A stretch of DNA of 64,000 nucleotides from Paramacrobiotus metropolitanus (taxonomy: Eukaryota > Tardigrada > Eutardigrada > Parachela > Macrobiotidae). The stretch spans positions 868,001 through 932,000 of the forward strand of contig NW_026570264.1 of NCBI RefSeq assembly GCF_019649055.1, read 5' to 3'. This document shows positions 56,700 through 64,000 of this stretch, in pieces. The notes under the pieces were generated by a model, which was given only the letters and a program-made list of their open reading frames with translations, ran no database searches and had not been told where the DNA came from. The position numbers were made by a program, and so were the translations under genes. Each line of letters starts with the position of its first letter. The first letter of the stretch is position 1.

Positions 56700-58581
56700 T
56701 TAAACGATTCTGGTCTGAAATGTTAATTCCGAAAAAGGCAAAACTATGAAACCGGGCTGGAATCGGGCTACGGTTGTCTCTATAACTTCCGCATACGAAG
56801 GAGGAAGCTCCGATTCCCGTTGTAATGTGTCTTCGTAAGCCGGCGGATGAGACCACTGATACGTCAGCGCTTCATCGGGTCCCCTTGCGGTGGGTGGCAA
56901 ACAATTGTCCACTGCCTCGACAGGAGCAGTGTCGGTGTCGGTTGCGGTTTCCACGGGTGGCGGCGTACTCAGCGGAATTGTGGCTTCGGTTTCTATCGCT
57001 GATTCAGTACATAACCACAACACAAGACCGGGTATGGCCAGCAGCGCCTGCAAGGCCAGGAAGAATCCTTCGTCGACAACAATCCATTTGTTTTTCGGGG
57101 ACCCAGGCGGTATGTCTACAGCTGCTTCAACGATGGCACACACACTGAACAGTACGTTTGCCATCGTGCCGCCCAGGTACATTCCAATGAATTTCTCCTC
57201 CCGCTTTGAGTTGGTAAGCCGGGAAGACTGACGCGAGGACGATGCCTGGGTGGCAGGTTCTTCTCCGTGAAATAAACCGAGCAAGCCCAAAATGCAGGTC
57301 AAAACTTTAAATACCCGTGCAAGCATCCCGAAATAAACAGTTCTCCCAGTTTCCCGGATAACTGCAAAATGATTGTCACTGTTTAGCCTGAATAACTTTT
57401 ATCGCTTGGAACAAGGATTTTCAATATGCTGGTGAAGTTGCGTGAATTTTATTAGCTTTACGTACTGCATACAAACAGTATGGAAATACATAATTTATAG
57501 TAACTTTATTCAGTATGTTTAACAAACGGCAACGCCCTTCGTTCATATATCTAAAAAAAGTTCATAAATAGATGTGTTAGTACGGTTTCTATACCTTCGA
57601 TATAATTAGAAATGATGAACGGCAATGGCAGCAGAATAAACAACAGCTGAATGGCACAGGACAATACGATCCAAATATGAACTTTATTGACCTTCGTATT
57701 TCCGAGACTGATGTCCGTCCCTACGCACCATTCCGTAAAAGTGTGCGGAACTCGGCCCCGTTTTCGAGCTACCCTGATCAGCAGCAAGCAGGTCGCTGCC
57801 ACCGCGAGATTCAGATCTCCTATCATGATTAGCACAGCCGCCCTTTCCTTGCCACCATCTTGTACGCCTTGGATAATGGCACCCAGCGCCAGGATGACGC
57901 TTAGAAGCAAGCCACACCCGAAAGTTGTAAAGGACTTCAAACCCGCTGTTTCTTGGATGGACGGGGAATTAGGATCCCATACGCGAAGGGTTTTCCTTGT
58001 TAACGCTTTCTTCCAGATCATACTGTACAGCACTCCACAGATATTCAGGAGAGCCGTCCAGGTATCGAGGATGTGTCCCGTTGTAAAGTCGCCTGGTAAA
58101 TCTAAGCGTAAAAGTGAAAAAGCATTTGAGGTGCACGCAATACTACATATGTAGAGGAAACGGAAAACTGTCTCAAACCATTCGGTAATGCCTAACGTTA
58201 TCCTGAGTTTAACAAATATTTTGCAACTTAAAATCATTGTGCTCGAGTGCTCACTGGACAGAAGCGCCAGTTGTACAAGGAACAAGCGTTAAACGGCGTA
58301 TACGCTTACGTACCTTTAGAAATAATGGACAAGCACGCTGCTAATACGCCGACTACAAGATTCGCCAGTGAGAAGTTCAGTGTCAAAGAATAGTATGTGT
58401 GCTTGAAATCTTTTGTAGGCTCCTGTACAATTAGTGGTTGTTCCCGCACGGGAGAGGGAGTGATGGACATGGACCTCAAAGTGCTGGCTAAGGAGGAAGA
58501 CCTTCCGGCAATCGGCTCTTGTATGGGCAAATCAGGTGGAGCCCAAAACTCCGCATCATACCGGTACGGATGGAAAATCAT
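56700..58581 (-). CDS. Y3: eight-TM protein with two C-terminal PPxY motifs
   Basis: The exons are 58581-58314, 58101-57595 and 57361-56700, with phase-1 joins, giving 478 residues, the same as Y1 exon by exon. All splice sites are consensus (G|GTACGT, CGCTTAG, G|GTATAG, TTTTGCAG). The polar N-terminus has SDLPIQEP-like DLPIQEPIAG before the first TM. Exon 2 has four TM segments and a conserved loop with HTFTEWCVGTDIS. Exon 3 has three TM segments and a tail with PPAY and PPSY, 10 residues apart. It lies 0.87 kb upstream of X3 on the same strand, so a shared transcript is possible but unsupported. Confidence 0.8.
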
Positions 58582-59269
58582 GATTATGACCGCAATTCAG
58601 CTCCTAGTGCTCGTCGACATTTACTTGTCTCCCAGGGACTTTAGGGAGGTGATGGTACCAGAGCAGCTTCAAGGCGAGCGGCTGATGCTACTCGCGGTTA
58701 TACGTGCGACATACTTCAGACCTGTGTCCAACTTACTATTTAAACATGTCGGACATTGCGCGGTTAGCCCTACCAGAAAACGTACGAATCGTTCACTTGC
58801 ATAATAATAATAGTCTGACAAATATAATGGTTTAAAAGGCTTTCCACGTAGGGTCGTCGACATAAAGCTAGCTCCTGTTCCTTGATAAGGACGCTTACAA
58901 GGATAATCCCCATGAGATGACCTCACCTCGCAAAAATATACTGAACGGTCCCCGTACTTTATTAATTGTCAGTCGTAATGACACTGAACGTGGAGCGACG
59001 CGAAAAAGGATTAGGCCTACGGCAACATAGACACAAATATCTACTGTATGAAAGCAGTGTGCATTCCGAATGTGTTTATCCCCAGAGAAAATCAATAATC
59101 CGCCCACATGGCATGTTCCTACATCGTACTTTGACGGGAACCGAAACCTGCTATGCAGACGCGCAGTGCACGGATCCGGGCTGAAAATGCAGGTACATCC
59201 TTGATACCACTGACTGCATGCATGGTAGAATGTTATTAAGTTCTGACACAAACTATGCCAACGATAATT

Positions 59270-60032
59270 GGGAAAATCAATTACTAACCATAAATGACTG
59301 CAAGTGTGCACGCAGACCGTTTGGCTGACAAGTGAGCAGAATATTTCCGCGTGGCAGCAATCATTCGCCAACAATGACACACACACAAACCGGAAGTGGA
59401 TTCTTACTTATCCTGCCTCCGCACGGTTAAGCGGTACCAGTAGACACGTGCTTAGGGAGCTAGTAGAGCAGCGCTGTTGCGGCATGTCCCGCTGATGCAC
59501 CGTGTCGCCCTCGTCGCGGCGTGTTTCCGGCTGTAGCTAGGAAAGCCGTAGTATAGTACTAATTAGTTCTTGAACGCATTAATTCCTACGTGAACTGCAC
59601 GTATTTTCTCCGCACAAGTCAACCAGTACTGCATTCCTTGTCCCTGGACGACAATTTTGATATGTTTTAATCGTATTTTTAAGTTTAATTATAACATTTG
59701 TTATAATATTGCTCTCTTACGAGTAGTATGCAGCAAGGGTTATTGGCAAATAATGGCGGCGAATGGAAACAGTATACAGTGCTGGAAGATACGTCTCCTG
59801 AAAGGAAGCCGTACGACGTACGAAGGGAAAGGGCTCCCGAATGGAAGCGGTAATGTTTGAGCCATGTTTTTTTTTTAATAAATGATTTTGTTTTATGTAG
59901 TTCGTCTATGGTGTATGACTAATGAGGTCAGTAGCTAGATTAACTGAATATTCTTCGCAAAAAAACTTCGACTCTGTAGCCCGGAAAATCAGTTAAAAAA
60001 CGCAAAACCACAAATCAAAAACAAAACTTAAT
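59270..60032. other. intergenic, no gene recognised
   Basis: A plus-strand frame at 59657-59860 has no domain. GAAAGGAAGCCGTACGACGTACGAAGG near 59798 holds a small palindrome (CGTACGACGTACG). Nothing else is seen. Confidence 0.35.
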
Positions 60033-61690
60033 TTATCGAAATTTAAGCAACTGTGTAAACAAACGGGGTGGCACGCAATCCTCAGGCGCCCAGTACTCGT
60101 AGTCGGGTTCATTGGCGTAGTGTTCTAGTTTGTAGAACCATTTTCCGGCAAAATATACCACGTCCAGGATGCGCAGTGGGCGTTTTGCTGGCCATACCAA
60201 CTTTTTCGCCCAATCTTAAAAAAAAAGAAAGCTGCAGCAACCACGTACGAAATACAGGCAGCTGACTGAACATGATCAGTTTAGCTCGCACTTGCCTGCA
60301 GTGGATTAAGATAATACCGTACAAGAGTCTGGACAAGTGCAAAGGAGCAGTACAGTAAACATATGAAATCATGATGTACCTTTATAACGCGCCACGCTCC
60401 ACTCATTACGGAAAACACCCAAACCCGCACCAGCTACCAGTTCTTCATGAAGGGATTTCGGCTTTTCTTCGTCATCGTGGTCTTGTTCTGCAAGCTGCAT
60501 GCGCTTCCACAAATTATGGAACTGCCTCACTGCACTGTCTACGCAATCGGATCCGCGTAATTTCCACAGACAAAATGCTTTCACCACCGCCGACGCTAGG
60601 TATATAACGATGACACCACAAGCTAATTCCAGCGTTACAACCTACAAATCCGGAGTTAATGTAAAGGTCAGTGTGATATCACCAAAAATTAAAACGTTAG
60701 CATTCCACGTGCGTGTACTATAAAATTATCTGTTAATAGTACGAGTGAGAATTTCATAGTTTAACTTTACCAAAACCATGAAAACTACGGTACCTTTGTC
60801 TGGATGTTCTCGTGGAACATCTGTACTGGATTACGCCAGTCCTGCAATGCCCCACGAAAACAGTTGTTCCCAGGTAAAGCCTCCAGGCAGTCAACGAACT
60901 GGAGCCACGGCTCTTTAAACTCTTCTCCACTAGAATCGAAGTGGTAGACAGCTAAACACGGACAAAACAAGCTGTGAGTGCGTAAACAGAGCACAGATGG
61001 CCACGTACTTTCCTTAACACGTATGTACAAGCATGTTGACAAATTGAGCATTCGTAAATACAGCGAACATTAAAAGGTCACGAGTAACGCTTGAAGCCGT
61101 GCTCAATATTAATACATATGTAAGCGGTTAATTTATAGGATGTTACATTAATGACCTTTAGGTGTTTTTAACTTACAACCACCAGTAACGACAGCCAAAG
61201 TCATGTGCTTATCCGATCCTTTGTAGGTGTGGCAAAAAGGAATCACCACAAGATCGGCAGCTATGATTTGTTGAAACGCAGCAGAGTTCGACAAGTGTGG
61301 TTCACCAATGATCTCACCAAGGTTCCGCATATCCTTGTATGAGCCCAGAAATTGCATCCCATGCAGGTCGAAAATCACCGCCCGCTTCTGAAACCCCGTG
61401 CCGCGGACGATACAACGCAATAGGTCATTAACGTGGTCTGAGTACAGAGGTAAAACGGGTTTAAAGTTTTCGACCAACATAATGCAATCGCTTTCATTTG
61501 CTTTAAATTCGGCGGGCGTGGGGCTGCAATCTTCAATCGCTGTTTTAACTGCGGCAGCGATATTAGTACAGCACGTTGTTGGATTTTTTGCGAACAAATG
61601 ATGACAGGCATCCTCTTTGTTATTAAAAACTTCTAAGCACTTCTGATTACCAAAATAACCGTTTGTGAAACATGCGAACTTGCGCGGCAT
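60033..61690 (-). CDS. Ulp1/SENP-like cysteine protease with chromodomain-like C-terminus
   Basis: Four exons (61690-61177, 60951-60794, 60641-60380, 60214-60033) give 371 residues. The start is ATG at 61690 (MPRKFACFTN). A C48-like catalytic triad can be read across exons: His in DKHMTLAVV (about residue 164), Asp in VYHFDSSG (about 179) and Cys in LACGVIVIY (about 233, after a Gln about 10 residues upstream). Each sits in the expected hydrophobic context. The usual Trp after His is Met and the usual Asp before Cys is Ala. The last exon (RILDVVYFAGKWFYKL ... YEYWAPEDCVPPRLF) resembles a chromodomain. This could be a host SUMO-type protease or a domesticated transposon protease. Introns are phase 1, 0 and 1. 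Confidence 0.6.
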
Positions 61691-62327
61691 TGTGCTGATG
61701 AGAAAACGCAAAACAAATTCAAGATTTTTTATGGAAAGAATGGCTGATATTCTTAAGATTTGTTGTAAAGACTAAAGTTTGTAACTCGGTATTGAAATGT
61801 CGTCTTAATACGGTCTTCAGCTTTTCATGTTACGTAGCAACGCCACCAGTTCTCAGCGTAAAAACAGTGACCTTTCTTGAATTATATTGTGACAGAACCC
61901 AGCATGAAGAAAAAAACCCTAACGTACTGCTACAGTACTTATTCGGTATACAACACATACATACTGTACAGATAATACAACGTGTGCAGTAAAATGTGAA
62001 CATATCAAATACTGAAACCGCATGGTATTTTTGGTGGATCACTGCAGACGGGTAAGGTTATTTACAAACAGTGAATAGAACGTCCTGTTATTGTATGGCA
62101 TGCTTCGATGATACGTAGCCATCCTGTGATGGTAATATGAATATTCGGTGATAAGATCTACGAGCAACAACACATAATGCAGTAAATGAAGCGCGATTAA
62201 TTGCTACCAGGAAAAATGAAATCGCGCATTAATCATGTGTGTATCAAGCGTCCGTTTTCTTTACATCACAATAGCGTAAGAATGTTTTCGAAAAAATTGA
62301 AAAACCTTGTTGTGATGTACCACTTAC
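61691..62327. other. spacer or intron
   Basis: Lies between the protease gene and the secreted exon upstream on the same strand. The exon donor at 62327 has no partner acceptor that joins in frame with the protease ATG. No gene is seen. Confidence 0.35.
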
Positions 62328-62970
62328 CACGTAATTCACTGAAGCCAGCGGATGCAACCTCTATTGGACCGTTAAGAACGCGTTCCATTTGTTGTAGAAT
62401 TACCAGCAATTGGCCTTCCATGTCACCATGGCGCGAACCCACTGTTGTTGTACCGTAGTGATTTTGCGGTTGAGTAGAGTGGTAATACAGGGTCACGTTG
62501 TTGTCTTCATCAGGGGCGGGGGATTCTGGAGTGTCCTGAAAAAGGCGTGACACGTAAGAGGTTGGGGAAGCTGGATTAGGGTGAGAAACAGGGGAATATT
62601 CTTCCATCGCAGCGGCAACTAACGCAGCCAGCCCAGGGGGTGGTTGCGACATAGTAGTAGCCACAATAGGCGTAGATACCCGTGGTATAGAGTTAGCAAA
62701 TTCGGGTAAACGGAAGCGTAATGCAGATACGGCAGACTGAGCATGATAATGAGTGCCAGGAAAGATTGGAGGGAACAGATTCATAGTTGGGCGATGCGGT
62801 GCTACCGACGGAGAGCGCACGTAATAAGGAGACGGAAGATTGACGGTAGTGGTCGCCGTCCTACGATTGCCGGTGCTACCACGGCCACAGAACTGGCTTG
62901 GTCGGCGGTCCATAGCCAGAACACCTGCACTGTGCAAAACCAAAATCGGAAAGGAAATAAGAAGAAACAT
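62328..62970 (-). CDS. first exon of a secreted Pro/Ser/Thr-rich protein
   Basis: Starts at ATG 62970 with a signal peptide (MFLLISFPILVLHSAGVLA). About 195 residues of polar, Pro/Ser/Thr-rich sequence follow with no obvious repeat. The exon ends in a helical stretch (DMEGQLLVILQQMERVLNGP) at donor G|GTAAGT (phase 1). The next exon is not found: the nearest acceptor, before 61695, would join in a frame that stops soon. If the donor is not used, the frame ends at 62266. The family is not recognised. It is divergent from the gene at 63256, with 285 bp between the starts. Confidence 0.5.
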
Positions 62971-63255
62971 CTTAAACAGTAATTGCTTAAATGCTAACAA
63001 ACAAAACATTGTACTAAAAAAAGCGTGTAATCAATTTTAGTATCCGTAGGCCCTTATCACTGACCTCGGTCATCGTCACCGAGCTCGGTGATTGTACAAC
63101 TGTTGCTATGAAAGTAGTACGGAAATTCTCGTGACCTTTTGCGCTGTGTGTAATCGAAAACGATTACACCAAGTAAAAACCAAGCAGTGGGTTCTCCTTT
63201 AAAAGGGCTCTAGGGATTACTTGTGACTTTCATAATTTTTTAAACCTGTATAACT
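62971..63255. promoter_or_regulatory. divergent promoter region
   Basis: 285 bp between two divergent start codons. Contains the near-palindromic GACCTCGGTCATCGTCACCG and GAGCTCGGTGATTG (63062-63095) and ATCGAAAACGATTACAC. No clear TATA box. The role is inferred from position only. Confidence 0.35.
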
Positions 63256-63989
63256 ATGGATTACACGTACGACGAAATGCTGACGCCTTTCTATGACGTG
63301 ATTAGTCCGCAGCTGCAGTCCGCCAGTGGTAATTGTCCGCTTCCTCCTGCTGCAGCGACGGATGAATTTGCATGGATTGATGAATGGCTTCGTGAGATAA
63401 ACGGTCAACAGACGGTTTCCAATAATGCTGCAGGTGGACAGTCTACGTCTCAGCCTGGAACATCGTCCTACACAATCGACTACGGCTGGTTGGATGAGGT
63501 GATGACCGAGCTCAATGTCCCTCAAGCTCCTGCAGTAGGCTCAGCTCGCGTTTTGGAAAGTACATCAGAACAAACCGTCCCAACAGCTCAAGTCACACAA
63601 GGTATCGATCACACGGACAAACAAAAGTGAAAATCATTCGAATTTTACATGGTTTTAGATTCCAATCAACTAGCTGCAAATTACGCTTCTTTGGAAGGTA
63701 AGCAAAAAAAAAAAGTTAAATAAACAATTAAATAATATTTACGTTTTTAGAATATTTCATTGGTGACATTCTTGCTTACAGATCGGTACCCAATTTACTT
63801 GGAGTATCCCGAAATCATGCAGGCTGATTCCCAAGAAGATTTGATGCAATACGGTCAAGGTTAGAAGCTATAGACCTGAAATCTGTTTAATGTTCACCAA
63901 ACGATATTACAGGAACTGCGTTCGATTTTCCTCAAATGCAAGCATGCAACACCGTTGACACGGGTACGATGCTGCCTAATTTGTTCTAA
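63256..63989 (+). CDS. acidic four-exon protein with repeated WxDE motif
   Basis: The exons are 63256-63601, 63659-63697, 63782-63859 and 63913-63989, all phase-1 joins with consensus GT-AG sites and introns of 53-84 bp. They give 179 residues ending TAA at 63987-63989. That stop overlaps AATAAA, a polyadenylation signal. The product is acidic and has no TM. Two similar motifs, FAWIDEWLREIN and YGWLDEVMTELN, are about 50 residues apart, with DYTYDEML at the start. These look like short amphipathic acidic helices, as in transcription activation domains or docking motifs (inference). An alternative acceptor at 63750 would end the frame near 63826. Confidence 0.6.
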
Positions 63990-63993
63990 TAAA
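63988..63993 (+). terminator. polyadenylation signal
   Basis: AATAAA overlapping the TAA stop of the acidic gene. The implied 3' UTR is very short or starts beyond the window edge. Confidence 0.5.
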
Positions 63994-64000
63994 AAAATAA

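Overview
The window is nuclear DNA from a small invertebrate. Its genes have short GT-AG introns, nearly all in phase 1. It carries rhodopsin-like GPCRs, small secreted proteins, a kinase-kelch fusion, a Ulp1-like protease, a young Ty3/gypsy LTR retrotransposon and several TA-flanked DNA elements. The protein style resembles a tardigrade to me, but nothing here proves that. No operon or other prokaryotic feature is visible.

Layout. 0-9.6 kb: tail of a membrane protein, a secreted EF-hand protein, two three- or two-exon GPCR genes on the minus strand and a 5'-truncated GPCR copy. 10.4-16.1 kb: a decayed kinase-kelch gene with a 3.4 kb foldback element inserted in its kelch part. 16.3-19.0 kb: a 68-residue two-exon gene, a 0.7 kb hairpin element and an intact single-exon GPCR. 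21-59 kb: a tandem array. Its unit is a pair of related minus-strand genes, called X and Y here. Each has three coding exons joined in phase 1, about eight predicted membrane segments and a cytosolic tail with two PPxY motifs. Pair 1 (X1 23.5-27.0, Y1 29.5-31.3) and pair 3 (X3 53.5-55.8, Y3 56.7-58.6) are open. Pair 2 (X2 44.0-46.3, Y2 47.7-50.1) is decayed. A fourth X copy (X0) survives only as its last exon, which is split by the LTR element (32942-42452). Duplicated fragments of a small secreted-protein gene and of an LRR gene lie between units. 60.0-64.0 kb: a four-exon Ulp1/SENP-like protease gene with a chromodomain-like C-terminus, a secreted Pro/Ser/Thr-rich exon, and a divergent four-exon acidic gene.

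How it fits together. X and Y look like ancient paralogues of each other, because topology, exon phases and the two PPxY motifs correspond. They appear to have been duplicated as a pair several times. Duplication, frameshift decay and element insertion are all visible in one array. PPxY motifs are known ligands of WW domains, such as those of Nedd4-family ubiquitin ligases. A role of the array as membrane adaptors for such ligases is inference only.

Limits. Exon structures were built by hand from reading frame, splice consensus and agreement between paralogues. No database search was possible, so family names rest on motifs.
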